This document shows positions 20,066-30,690 of a stretch of 64,000 nt of DNA, one piece after another. The stretch's first letter is position 1. The number at the start of each line of letters is the position of its first letter. This DNA comes from Nemertoderma westbladi (taxonomy: Eukaryota; Xenacoelomorpha; Nemertodermatida; Nemertodermatidae), in the NCBI GenBank assembly GCA_032718475.1, contig JAUCBJ010008232.1, positions 30,535 through 94,534 of the forward strand. The letters are read 5' to 3'. Under the pieces are notes generated by a model that saw only the letters and a program-made list of their open reading frames with translations, was not told where the DNA came from and did not search any database. A program made the position numbers and the translations under genes.

Positions 20066-21289
20066 ATGTCGGAGTTACGACGCAAGGCGAGCACAGGCGG
20101 TGGAGACTCGTCCCGGCGTCAAAGCTTAGCATCAGGGTCTTCTAACCAACGACAGTCGAAATCGGAATCAAACAGACCAACGGAAGCGACTTCTAACGGG
20201 AGTCCGACAAAGAAGGATCGCCCACGGAAGCCAAGCAAACTTCAATCTTCGTCGGCCATGACTGGTGGTTCTCCTCGACAGGATGGACGGGATGAAATTG
20301 AAGTCGGCTGCTCTGGGAAACAGTGCAACTTCTCCATAATCTGCATTGCAAAGAAAGAAACCGACTTCGGCTGCATAGACTTCTACTGCGGCAACTGCGC
20401 TGCTATTCACATAGCACACGGTGTTTCAGAGATCGAAGCATTAAAGATCAATCTCGAATACAAGATAAATGACCTCACAAACCGACTGGACGATAAATTA
20501 CACCGATACTACGACGAAATCAAATCCACGAGAATCACGTTTCATCGGGAGCTCGACTCGCGCATGGATACAATGGAACACAAGCTATCATCTATCGAGT
20601 CAAAAGAAACAGATGATGACGTCATCGAGTGTGACACAGAGGACAACAATCACAATGCCTGGACGCAAGCATCCGCTACGAAACGCGCCCGTCGTCAGAC
20701 AAAAGCCAAAAGCGAAGTAAACGTTGCTAGACTAGCGAAACAAATAAAGACAGAAGAACAAAAACAGAACCTACGAAAAGATAACGTAGTCGTAAACGGA
20801 ATTATACCAGGTGATGATGATAAGCAGTCGTTTATTGACATTGCATCTTCAGTCAATGTGATGATAAATAAAGAATCTATCTCTATTCGAAGAGCCGGTC
20901 GAATCAGAGACGATCGATCCCAACCAATGATCGTTACTCTTACCCACGATCAGCGGGCGTCACTACTAAACAAAGCCCGAGAGCTTCGTAAATCAACTCG
21001 GTACAGCAATATTTACATATCGCCCGATCTTACACCCGCCGAGAGCAAATTACAATTCGATCTGCGTGAGGAGCGGCGACACAAACAAGCAGAACATCCA
21101 GCCAGGAAATGGATAATCCGCAATGGTGCAGTCATTGAAGCACAGCTTACACAAGAAAGTGTAGCCCAACCACCATACAATCCAAACGACACTACTCCAC
21201 GGTTCCATACCCGTGAATTCGTTAGATCTGCGGGTACTGGCGCGACTGGCGGCACAACACCACTGTCGCCGGCTCAACAGATAAACTGA
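20066..21289 (+). CDS. LINE ORF1 protein
   Basis: A 407-codon frame starting at ATG 20066 (MSELRRKAS). The N-terminus is basic and Ser-rich. A Cys/His cluster follows at about residues 80-115 (CSGKQC ... CIDFYCGNCAAIH), resembling the PHD-like zinc domain of CR1-group ORF1 proteins. Then comes a coiled coil (INLEYKINDLTNRLDDKLH through MEHKLSSIESK). The C-terminal half has an RRM-like nucleic-acid binding part (RKDNVVVNGI; SISIRRAGRIRDDRSQPMIVTL). Such proteins coat LINE RNA as a chaperone. It ends in UGA at 21287-21289, and ORF2 continues in the same frame. Confidence 0.88.
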   Translation: MSELRRKASTGGGDSSRRQSLASGSSNQRQSKSESNRPTEATSNGSPTKKDRPRKPSKLQSSSAMTGGSPRQDGRDEIEVGCSGKQCNFSIICIAKKETDFGCIDFYCGNCAAIHIAHGVSEIEALKINLEYKINDLTNRLDDKLHRYYDEIKSTRITFHRELDSRMDTMEHKLSSIESKETDDDVIECDTEDNNHNAWTQASATKRARRQTKAKSEVNVARLAKQIKTEEQKQNLRKDNVVVNGIIPGDDDKQSFIDIASSVNVMINKESISIRRAGRIRDDRSQPMIVTLTHDQRASLLNKARELRKSTRYSNIYISPDLTPAESKLQFDLREERRHKQAEHPARKWIIRNGAVIEAQLTQESVAQPPYNPNDTTPRFHTREFVRSAGTGATGGTTPLSPAQQIN

Positions 21290-24200
21290 TGGGTGAAACA
21301 CGGTTCACGCATCTCACGGTATCAATCTGCTACCACGGATCCCTCGACAGTGACTACTCTGGTTTCGTCGGCAGTGGAACCCATCGCCACGAACCTAGTC
21401 GTGACCGACCCAGTCGCCACCAACCCAGACACCACCGCATCGGATGCCACCAACCCGGTCGCCACCAACCCGGTCGCCACCAACCCGGTCGCCACCAACC
21501 CGGCCGCCACCAACCCAGTCGCCACCAACCCGGTCACCACCAACCCGGTCGCCACCAACCCGGTCGCCACCGACCCGGTCGCCACCAACCCGGTCGCCAC
21601 CAACCCGGTCGTCACCGACCCGGTCGCCACTGACCCGGTCGCCACTGACCCGGTCGCCACCGACCCGGACGCCACCGACTTGGTTGCCAACAACTTGGTC
21701 ACCACCGACCCAGTCGACACCAGTCCAGACGCCACTGACCTGGTCGCCAACAACCTGGACGCCACTGACCAGGTCGCCACCAACCCAGTCGCCACCGACC
21801 CGGAGGTCACCAACCCGGACGCCACTGACCCGGTCGCCACCGACCCGGTCGCCACCAACCCGGTCGCCACCAACCAGGTCGCCACCAACCCGGACGCCAC
21901 CAACCAGGTCGTCACCAACCCGGACACCACTGACCCGGTGGCCGCAAACACAGTTGCCTCCGACCCGGTCGCTACCAACCCAGACACCACCGACCCGGTC
22001 GCCACCGACCCTGTCGCCACCAACCCGGTCGCCACCAACCCGGACACCACCAACCCGGACGGCACCGAATCTGTCACCGCCGACCCGGATGCCACCGACC
22101 CAGTCGCTACAAACTTGGTCAGCGTTGGTCAGTTCAACTCCAGACCAATCGCCAACGTCCCTCAGACCCCACTACCGGCGCCGGCACCCACACCGGCGAG
22201 CCTATCAGCGCCGTCATCATCCAACAATTCTATTAAATTTTCCACAGTAAACTCGCGATCTATTTGCAACAAAGTACCAATTATAACAGACTATATAATA
22301 TCAGAACAAATTGATATCTGCACCATTACCGAGACATGGCTCACTGCAAATGATGATAGCATACGGGCACAATGCCAGATTGGAGGCTTAACTATTCTCG
22401 ATTGCCCTAGAGTCAGCGGTCGAGGGGGCGGCACTGCAATAATATTTTCCCCTCGTGTTACGGCAACCCCATTAGAGCACGGCACTCGGGACTCACTCGA
22501 ATACTCGACATGGAGAATATTTAACTCAAAGAAGGTACTATTCATTGTATCTGTCATTTATCGACGCCCATATTCCGAACAGCACCCTGTGACCACGCAA
22601 CGGTTTTTGGAAGAATTCCCAGACTACATCGAGACACTGCTCTGCATGCGCGAGAAATTGATTATAACGGGTGATTTCAACATACATCTTAATGACGAGT
22701 CCGATCCTTGTGCGCACTCCTTCATCGACTCACTCACTTGTCTCGGACTCTCTCAGCATGTCACCGTCCCCACTCATATCAGTGGAAATACGTTAGATCT
22801 CATAATCACTCGCAACAACGATGAAATACCGTTGTCGACTCCGATTTGCGGTGCAAAACTATCAGATCATTACTTTATCAACACCAACATCACCGAGCAA
22901 CATTATACTACCCTACTACCTGAAACAATTTCCTACCGTAACCTAAAGCGCATCAATATTTCTGACTTCAAACGAGATTTGGCATCATCATCACTATGCA
23001 ATCCTTCTTCAATTAGTGAATTGAATTGTGACCAACTAGTCGATGAATATAATCGAGTAATGGCTTCCACGCTTGAAAAACACGCGCGCTTAGTCACGAA
23101 GAAAAAATCGTTGTTAAGAACAAACCCGTGGTATAACCCATCTCTCCGCATTCTCAAGAGAAATCGGCGGAATTTAGAACGCAAATGGCGAAAAACACAC
23201 TCTACTGATGATGCATCGGCGCTCTCAAACGCCCGAAACATTTACTCACGAGCACTCATATCTGCCCAACGGAACTATTACACTTCACGTGTCAATGAGT
23301 GCGCAGGCGATCAAAGGAAATTGTTCGCACTCACAAAATCACTGTTGATCCCCAAAGTGCAGCCTGTCCTACCTACTCCAAATCCCAATACATCATTACC
23401 TGACTCATTCGGTGAGTTTTTCATAGACAAAGTTGAAAAGATCCGACAGCAACTCACCACAATGAGATCAAATATGAATATTACGGCCACAACCACGCAA
23501 CCTGATGCTAAAACAGGGAGTTCAGCAATGCAACCATTGCAAAAACAAGCTATTGACCCTTTCTCCCAATTTCGACCAGTATCACAACCCGAAGTCAAAA
23601 AACTAATATTAAAGTCAGCAAACAAACAGTGCGACAACGACCCAGTACCAACTTACCTTGTCAAAAAGGCCATCGATCAACTATTGCCTGTCATCACAGA
23701 GATAATTAATAAGTCAATCACTACCGGATATTTTCCTGACTTTTGGTCCGAGGTGATAATCTCTCCCCTTATAAAGAAACTGAAGTTAAACTCGATTATC
23801 TTCAACAATTATCGGCCGGTAAGCGGGTCAACCTTTCTGTCTAAGACGACCGAGAGAATCGTGCTTTCCCAAATCATGACACACGTATTGGAAATGTTGC
23901 CTACAAATATATCATCATATCGGCCTCATCATAGTACCGAGACCACATTAGTACGTGTTCACTCTGACATCCTGTCCGCCATGGACAACCAAAAGGTCAC
24001 CCTCCTCGTCTTCATCGACCTCAGCGCAGCCTTTGATACTGTGGATAGGGAACTCCTACTTGAAACCCTTCGTACAAAGGTGAACATAACCAATGTCGCG
24101 CATGATTGGTTTAAATCATACATAGGTAACAGGCGACAGCGAGTAAAAGTACAAGGATGTTTCTCCCGGACCTTCTGTGTGCTCCACGGATTTCCTCAGG

Positions 24201-25141
24201 GATCATGTCTCGGCTGTATCCTCTTCATCATCTACATTGCCCAAATCTACATCATCATACAGCGTCATCTACCTGAGGCTCAAGGGTATGCTGATGATGT
24301 ACAATTATACCTTTCATTTAAGCCAGATTGTCTCACATCCGAAGATTCAGCCATCCGCTCTATGGAAAACTGCATCAAAGAACTTAGACAGTGGTTCATC
24401 GAAAACTGGCTAAAGATAAATGATGACAAGACCGAACTCATGATAATTGGCACACTGCAGCAACTAGCCAAAGTTAGCAGCACCTCAATCATTGTTGGCG
24501 ATCATGTAATCGAGTCCTCTGCGAAGGTTCGTAACCTTGGTGCAATTTTTGATGATCATATGTCAATGCAATCTTTTATTTCCACCACAACTAGCAGTGC
24601 CTTCTACCATCTCCGTAACATACATAGGATCCGACCATTTCTCTCTCGAAAAAGCACCGAACCCCTTATTCATGCATTCATTTCCAGTAAACTCGATTAT
24701 TGCAACGCCCTTCTCTATGGCCTTCCAAACACCAAAATCAAAAAACTTCAACGAATACAAAATACAGCCGCCAGATTGGTCGTGCATGGATCTCGCTATG
24801 ATCACATCACACCAATATTGCAATCCCTTCATTGGCTACCCATCCGCTCCCGTATCGAATTTAAAATATGTTTATTGACATTCAAATGCCTCAACAACAT
24901 CTGTCCAGCTTACCTAATCGACCTTCTCAATCTCTATAGTAACCCACACAACAGCCGATCTTCAAACTCATTGGTCCTACGTGTTCCACCACATAAACAC
25001 TCAACCCTCGGTGGACGTGCGTTCGCTGTCTCCGCGCCGGCACTTTGGAACAAACTACCACGCGATATCCGACTCTCAGTCAACCTCGACAAATTTAAAC
25101 GGTTACTCAAAACTCACCTCTATAATCGTGCATTCAACTAA
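21290..25141 (+). CDS. LINE ORF2: endonuclease and reverse transcriptase
   Basis: The open frame runs about 1,283 codons directly after the UGA of ORF1 and in the same frame. It has no AUG until [12 protein letters not shown], inside the endonuclease. Parts in order: about 250 residues of [10 protein letters not shown] repeats; a Pro/Ala linker; an APE-type endonuclease ([33 protein letters not shown]); reverse transcriptase ([33 protein letters not shown]); and the CR1/L2 C-terminal domain. Together they nick DNA and copy the LINE RNA into the target. FIDLSAAFD and YADD are intact. Translation probably needs readthrough of the UGA, or the UGA is a recent mutation of a fused frame. Confidence 0.92.
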   Translation, partial: WVKHGSRISRYQSATTDPSTVTTLVSSAVEPIATNLVVTDPVATNPDTTASDATNPVATNPVATNPVATNPAATNPVATNPVTTNPVATNPVATDPVATNPVATNPVVTDPVATDPVATDPVATDPDATDLVANNLVTTDPVDTSPDATDLVANNLDATDQVATNPVATDPEVTNPDATDPVATDPVATNPVATNQVATNPDATNQVVTNPDTTDPVAANTVASDPVATNPDTTDPVATDPVATNPVATNPDTTNPDGTESVTADPDATDPVATNLVSVGQFNSRPIANVPQTPLPAPAPTPASLSAPSSSNNSIKFSTVNSRSICNKVPIITDYIISEQIDICTITETWLTANDDSIRAQCQIGGLTILDCPRVSGRGGGTAIIFSPRVTATPLEHGTRDSLEYSTWRIFNSKKVLFIVSVIYRRPYSEQHPVTTQRFLEEFPDYIETLLCMREKLIITGDFNIHLNDESDPCAHSFIDSLTCLGLSQHVTVPTHISGNTLDLIITRNNDEIPLSTPICGAKLSDHYFINTNITEQHYTTLLPETISYRNLKRINISDFKRDLASSSLCNPSSISELNCDQLVDEYNRVMASTLEKHARLVTKKKSLLRTNPWYNPSLRILKRNRRNLERKWRKTHSTDDASALSNARNIYSRALISAQRNYYTSRVNECAGDQRKLFALTKSLLIPKVQPVLPTPNPNTSLPDSFGEFFIDKVEKIRQQLTTMRSNMNITATTTQPDAKTGSSAMQPLQKQAIDPFSQFRPVSQPEVKKLILKSANKQCDNDPVPTYLVKKAIDQLLPVITEIINKSITTGYFPDFWSEVIISPLIKKLKLNSIIFNNYRPVSGSTFLSKTTERIVLSQIMTHVLEMLPTNISSYRPHHSTETTLVRVHSDILSAMDNQKVTLLVFIDLSAAFDTVDRELLLETLRTKVNITNVAHDWFKSYIGNRRQRVKVQGCFSRTFCVLHGFPQGSCLGCILFIIYIAQIYIIIQRHLPEAQGYADDVQLYLSFKPDCLTSEDSAIRSMENCIKELRQWFIENWLKINDDKTELMIIGTLQQLAKVSSTSIIVGDHVIESSAKVRNLGAIFDDHMSMQSFISTTTSSAFYHLRNIHRIRPFLSRKSTEPLIHAFISSKLDYCNALLYGLPNTKIKKLQRIQNTAARLVVHGSRYDHITPILQSLHWLPIRSRIEFKICLLTFKCLNNICPAYLIDLLNLYSNPHNSRSSNSLVLRVPPHKHSTLGGRAFAVSAPALWNKLPRDIRLSVNLDKFKRLLKTHLYNRAFN
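21375..22125 (+). repeat. 15-bp minisatellite encoding NPVAT repeats in ORF2
   Basis: About 50 tandem copies of a 15-bp unit, typically AACCCGGTCGCCACC, with GAC or CAG replacements. In the ORF2 frame it reads (N/D)PVAT. The unit length is a multiple of three and the unit has no stop, so other frames also stay open: (PPTRS)n on the plus strand and (VATGL)n on the minus strand. Those extra frames are by-products. Confidence 0.93.
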
Positions 25142-25355
25142 AAACTGTTTTATTCGAACTCATGTATCGTATAACATTATTTTATTTAATCATTTTACAG
25201 TACAGTACTCCTGGCCCAAAAATAACTACGGGTCTTTTAAACGACATGTATTTTACTTTTTACTTAAGGAGAGTGCTCAGCGCTTAGAATAATTACTTGT
25301 TTTTTAAATAAGCGCTTTATAAATATTGAAATATTATTATTATTATTATTAATAT

Positions 25356-25474
25356 TGTTTTTCAATGGTTGCTTTATATCATTTGGGTCTTTATACCAGA
25401 AGAAACGAGTTACATCCTTATCTGTTTCTTGAATTCCTACTTGTAGATAAGCCTTTTCAATATCTGATATAATA
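25356..25474 (-). pseudogene. Pao-type fragment: RT palm start
   Basis: About 35 codons of Pao RT: IISDIEKAYLQVGIQE, with the first catalytic Asp of RT, then DVTRFFWYKD. The left edge meets the AATAT of the LINE; the right edge is the 11-bp CTGATATAATA (25464-25474) duplicated at 38640-38650 by the RTE-like insertion. The frame resumes at 38651 going upstream, so this is the same Pao copy. Confidence 0.9.
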
Positions 25475-26559
25475 CTAGTACTAGTATCGGCATGCTGCAT
25501 TGCAGCTGCATTTTTAAGAATGCTGTGCCGGCTTGTCGAGAAAATTGCGCCACCACAACTCCCTATCACCCATGACATTTGCTAGATCATCCGCATCTTC
25601 AAGACCAGTGTCCTTTAACCCTATTAACCCTATCCAACCTGGGTGTTGGCGTTTTCCGCCAACATTTTAAAATGCTGTGAATTTGAGAATATATTTAAGG
25701 GCTATGCACTTGAAATTTATTGACTTTTCCTAAAATTTACTGGTGAATCTCGTATTGTCATTTATTTTTTTGTGCTATTTTTAGTTTTTTTTGTAAATGA
25801 GATTTTGTCAAAAGAAGGTCAAGAATTTTATCCAAATTTACAAAAATAATTCTTGGTGCTGTCACAATATTCCTAACTTCTTAATTAATGTGATTCTGGT
25901 TGGACAATGTCTTAGCCGTGGCATCCAATCAAATACCAAACTATTCAATCAGTTTTACCTGCCAGACAGTTATTGAATTGAATTAAATTATAAGTGAAGG
26001 TAGATAAGGCATTGTGTTTGTTTACCTTTGCTGGAATTGAGATACCTAAAACACACAGCTGGATAGAAAACTGGGTTGGGATCTGCAGACAAGTTTTCAT
26101 CTTAGGATGTATTGAATTAAGTCACCAGGAGTCTGAAACTGCCTCCAGCAAAATAGCAAATTAGGCTGGCTTCCCAGGTTGCTGTTGCAGACAAACTAAT
26201 ATTGTCTGACCACTTTATTCCAATTGTTTACCAATCTTTGTAGTTGTGTACAGAATAGCCTCCAGCCATCTGTCCTTTACTAGACTATAATATGATATAC
26301 TAAACCCAGCATCTCGCTCAAGGTAGGATTTTATGACTTTTCCTAAAAGTCTATTGTCTTCCTAGTAGTGAAAACCGTTTTCAAAAATATTCGGTAGTTT
26401 TCGAGTTATAGCACCATTTTTTAACCCTACTTTTGGCACTTTTTTTTGAGGCGTTTTTTGAAAATTTCATTTCATTAAATATGAATTGTAACATCTCTAT
26501 TTTTGATTTACACCGGTTTTTTGGTGTTAGCAATTGGATGGAATTCATATAAATTGATT

Positions 26560-27295
26560 TAGAAATTTCAAACTTGTTTTTTTCGGCGGGTGCCAAATTT
26601 TGGTGCCAGCACCAAATTTTGATATATGTCAATTTTGTAAATAGATTGTTTGAAACTTGTTTTTTGCGCAATTGGGGTTTTTGGGGTTCTGGTTTCGATG
26701 AAATATATACGAGTTGCACCAAGCGTATCAAACTTGTATTTTTCGGTGCTGTGTGCAAATTTTGGTGCTAGCACGAAATTTTGAAAATCCATTCAATAGA
26801 TAAAATTGCTTGTAACAATTTATTTCTTCGCGTTTTAGAGGTTTATGGCTGTTCTGAATTCAATGGAATATATAATTATCGAACTAGACATCTCAAACTT
26901 GTATTTTTCGGAAGTGGGTGCAAAATGTGGTGCTAGCACCAAATTTTGAAAACCATCAAATATATCAATTGATTGTGTCATCTTGTTTCTTGCGTTATAC
27001 GGGTTTGTTACGGTTCTGAATTCAAAGGAATCAGTAAAAATTTCATAAGAGTTTTCAATCTTGTATTTTTCGCCAGTGGGTGAAAATTGTTGTGCCAGCA
27101 CCAAATTTTGGAAAATGAGTAAATTGATCAGTAGATAGTATCATCTTGTTTCTTGCGTTATACGGGTTTATGAGGGTCCTGAATCCGATGGAATCAATAA
27201 AAACAGCACTGGACATCGCAAACTTGTACTTTTTGGTGATGGGTACGAAATTTGGTGCTAGCACCAAAATTTGCCAAATTACGCCGAAAAATACA
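26560..27295. repeat. Tandem 160-170-bp units centred on a GGTGCTAGCACC palindrome
   Basis: Five degenerate direct repeats, each with a palindromic core close to AAATTTGGTGCTAGCACC near 26,602, 26,761, 26,937, 27,095 and 27,257. Around the cores are conserved pieces such as CTTGTATTTTTCGG and TCTTGCGTTATACGGGTTT. Three further units lie at about 28,905-29,300 in the partial second copy. Short open frames in this stretch have no domains and are ignored. Confidence 0.8.
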
Positions 27296-27953
27296 AGTAG
27301 CAATGATCTGGCATATTTGAAATGTATTCCATTAGAATCAGCGCCCTAGAAAACCTGAAAATGTGAATCTATAGCATCGTATAAGTGAATTAAAAATTTT
27401 GTGTTCTAACTGAAAAGTGCTGGTTACTTGTTTTTTTCATTTTTTTCCTACGCATAGATAGCCATTTATGGTAATCATATCATTTTTAAATATTTTCCAA
27501 TGTATTTTGCGCCCCAGAAAACCTGTATTGAAAAACAATTACCCGAAAAATGTAACTTTCAAATTTTGTGAAAATTGTGCACTACTTGTAATTTTGGTGC
27601 TGCAATATTACCACCCCAGTACATTTTTTCGAAATTTTTTTTTTTCGCTCGGATCCAGACTAGTGATACCTACGTACAAACAAAAAATCAGACATTTTCG
27701 TTAATATTTGTAGATTTTAGAGGGGGGGGTCAATATGACCCCCCCCCCCCCCCCCGGTATTTGTACAGCATTTTGTAGCCCGGTACTAATAGGGTTAATC
27801 TTTATTAATTTTATTTGTACTGAGGTTTTCGAGGGCGCTGTTTCCAATGGTCCTACTCTCAAAACGATCTAACCTACTGTATAATTAATTACTTAAGTCT
27901 GCGAGGTATGCGTAATTAACAAACCTCGTTTACCAGTTTTCCTTAAAAAAAAA

Positions 27954-28199
27954 ATGAAGCTATATTGCTTAAGAGTACTGAGGGGCGAGCCATGAGGCAA
28001 GATGTTTGAGACTTATTTAGATATATTATTACTTAATTTTAACCCCCCAATCGATATCTATTACAATATAGGCTATATCTTTTTGTGGAGTCACATAGTA
28101 GTCTGAAGTTCCCCAGTCTGCCGCTAGATGGCGAAATGTCTCAAAGTGAAAACCATGAAGTAGCTATGAATTGGTTGCTAGGCAATAATACTACATTGT
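27954..28199 (-). repeat. SINE body fragment
   Basis: Closely similar to the SINE body at 63,360-63,600 (shared GGGGCGAGCCATGAGGCAAG, GTAGTCTGAAGTTCCCCAGT and ATTGGTTGCTAGGCAATAAT). The tRNA-like head expected to the right is missing; a minisatellite starts there instead. It contains a CTCF-like motif, CCGCTAGATGGCG, at 28121-28133. Confidence 0.8.
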
Positions 28200-28202
28200 G
28201 TA

Positions 28203-28848
28203 TTTGAGTGAGGGAAGTGAGGGAAGTGAGGGAGTGAGGGAAGTGAAGGAAGTGAGGGAAGTGAGGGAAGTGAGGGAAGTGAGGGAAGTGAGGGAAGTGA
28301 GGGAAGTGAGGGAAGTGAGGGAAGTGAGAGAAGTGAGGGGAGTGAGGGAGTGAGGGAAGTGAGGGAAGTGAGGGAGTGAGGGAAGTGAGGGAAGCGGAGG
28401 GAAGTGAGGGAAGTGAGGGAAGTGAGGGAAGTGAGGGAAGTGAGGGAAGTGAGGGAGTGAGGGAAGTGAGGGGAGCGGAGGGAGTGAGGCAGTGGGGGAA
28501 GTGAGTGAGTGAGGGAGTGAGGCATTGAGGGAAGTGAGGGAGTGAGGGAAGTGAGGGAAGTGAGGGAGTGAGGGAAGTGAGGGAAGTGAGGCAGTGAGGG
28601 AAGTGAGGGAATGAGGGAGGGAGAGAGGGAATGAGGGAGTGAGTGAGGGAATGAGGGAGGGAAGTGAGGGAAGTGAGGGAAGTGAGGGAAGTGAGGGAAG
28701 TGAGGGAAGTGAGGGAAGTGAGGGAAGTGAGGGAGTGAGGGAGTGAGGGAAGTGAGGGAAGTGAGGGAGTGAGGGAGTGAGGGAGTGAGGGAGTGAGCGA
28801 GTGAGGGAGTGAGGGAGTGAGGCAGTGAGGGAAGTGAGGGAATTCTGA
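28203..28848. repeat. GAGGGAAGT minisatellite
   Basis: About 640 bp of GAGGGAAGT (9 bp) mixed with GAGGGAGT (8 bp) units. One strand is almost entirely A and G with single T interruptions. Long Ser/Pro/Leu/Thr frames on the minus strand are artefacts of the repeat. It replaces the tRNA head of the adjacent SINE fragment. Confidence 0.95.
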
Positions 28849-30150
28849 ATCTGTTCTGAATTCAATGGAATATATAATTATCTAACTAGACATATCAAAC
28901 TGTATTTTTCGGAAGTGGGTGCAAAATGTGGTGCTAGCACCAAAATTTGAAATCAATCAAATATATCAATTGATTGTGTCACCTTGTTTCTTGCGTTATA
29001 CGGGTTTGTGAGGGTTCTGAATTCAATGGAATCAGTAAAAATTTCACAAGAGTTTTCAAACTTGTATTTTTCGGCGGTGGTTGAAAATTGTTGTGCCAGC
29101 ACCAAATTTTGGAAAATAAACAAATTGATCAGAAGACAGTATTATCTTGTTTCTTGCGTTATACGGGTTTATGAGCGTCCTGAATCCGATGGAATGAATA
29201 AAAACAGCACTGGACATCGCAAACTTGTACTTTTTGGTGATGGGTACGAAATTTGGTGCTAGCACCAAAATTTGCCAAATTACGCCGAAAAATACAAGTT
29301 GCAATGATCTGGCATATTAGAAATGTATTCCATTAGAATCAGCGCCCAAGAAAACCTAAAAATGTGAATTTATAGCATCATATAAGTGAATTAAAAATGT
29401 TGTGTTCAAACTGAAAAGTGCTGGTTAGTTGTTTTTTTCATTTTTTTCCTACGCAGAGAGGACTAAACAGCCATTTATAGTAACTATTTCATTTTTAAAT
29501 ATTTTCCAATCTATTTTGCGGCCCAGAAAACCTGTATTGAAAAACAATTAGCCGAGAAATGTAACTTTCAAATTTTGTAAAAATTGTGCACTACTTGTAA
29601 TTTTGGTGCTGCAATATATAACCCCAGTACATTTTTTCGAAAATTTTTTTTCGGTCGGATCCAGACTAGTGATACCTACGTACAAACAAAAAATCAGACG
29701 TTTTCGTAAAAATCTGTAGATTTTAGAGGGGGGGGGGGGGGGGGGGGGGGGTGGGGGGTCAATGGTATTTGTACAACATTTTATAGCCCGGTACTAATAG
29801 GGTTAAGATGCGTCTCAAGAAAGTCATGGGCTGTCCACCATGCTTATTCACTCCATGAGGCTGCCAAAGTACAAGATTATGCACTGGCTAACGGAACTCC
29901 ATATCCAATATTAGTTTATATTGTTAAGAGGCTCTCTAGTTACGTAATAAATATTCGATAACACTAATTTATTTAACATTGAGAAAGGCGGTATCAGGAG
30001 TTGAAGAGTACAGTAAATTGAATTGCAGTAACTATGGAAGCAATATAGTAAAATACTACAGTTCAATTTATTTTGTAACACTACTGTACTTATTTATTGC
30101 TCAATTATTTAATAAAAGATTATAGAGCGTTATAAAATAAATTGAACAGT

Positions 30151-30690
30151 AGTTACCTTTTCTCTAAATGTTACAGAAACGGACTCGGAACAGTTATGTC
30201 TGTTTTTTCAATAAAAAATACCTTAAATCTCGTAAAATATCAAAAAACGTTGTGTTTGAACCCAAATATCGCGAGAACTACAAATCATATGTAAAAACGG
30301 TTACTGTATTTGGAATCTGCTGTTAATTTAACACTAAAAGAAGTATCACAAGTTACCTTTTCTCTAAATGTTACAGAAACGGACTGGGAATAGTTATGTC
30401 TGCTTTTTCAATAAAAAATACTTTAAATCTCGTAAAATATCAAAAAACGTTGTGTTTGAACCCAAATATCGCGAGAACTACAAATCATATGTAAAAACGG
30501 TTACTGAATTTGGAATCTGCTGTTAATTTAACACTAAAAGAAGTATCACAAGTTACCTTTTCTCTAAATGTTACAGAAACGGACTGGGAATAGTTATGTC
30601 TGCTTTTTCAATAAAAAATATTTTAAATCTCGTAAAATATCAAAAAACGTTTGTGTTTGAACCAAAATATCGTGAGAACAATAAATCTAT
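30151..30690. repeat. 200-bp tandem repeat, about 2.7 copies
   Basis: Copies start at 30151, 30351 and 30551 with AGTTACCTTTTCTCTAAATG, an exact 200-bp period and only scattered differences. The third copy breaks off near 30,690 into the palindromic satellite. No gene is recognised. Confidence 0.93.

Larger units (their letters stand above)
19858..25350 (+). mobile_element. Near-complete CR1/L2-type LINE
   Basis: A 5.5-kb non-LTR retrotransposon inserted in Pao RT. It is flanked by AATAT on both sides (19853-19857 and 25351-25355), and removing it restores the Pao frame. It has a 208-bp 5' region, ORF1, ORF2 with endonuclease and reverse transcriptase, a 209-bp 3' region and an ATT-repeat tail (25331-25350), as is usual for CR1/L2 elements. 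The C-terminus of ORF2 has the L2/CR1 signature [20 protein letters not shown] and [13 protein letters not shown]. It looks nearly intact. The short target duplication is typical of this superfamily but also less decisive. Confidence 0.9.
25619..29802. mobile_element. TTAA-flanked, piggyBac-like non-autonomous segment
   Basis: The segment begins CCCTATTA and ends TAATAGGG, an 8-bp inverted repeat, with TTAA on both sides (25615-25618 and 29803-29806). Excision at TTAA rejoins the RTE-like sequence exactly. TTAA targets and CCCT ends are hallmarks of piggyBac transposons. No transposase is visible. A second identical right end (GGTACTAATAGGG then TTAA) lies at 27782-27798, and 26849-27798 is duplicated at 28852-29806. 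The segment therefore holds one full 2.2-kb unit, a spacer with a SINE fragment and a minisatellite, and a second partial unit. Confidence 0.7.

Noticed and set aside
21322-22250. Antisense VATGL-repeat frame and sense PPTRS-repeat frame
   Set aside because: By-products of the 15-bp minisatellite; the NPVAT frame is the one continuous with the endonuclease and RT.
28178-28865. Ser/Pro/Leu/Thr-rich frames of 115 and 224 codons
   Set aside because: Reverse-strand reading of the GAGGGAAGT minisatellite.
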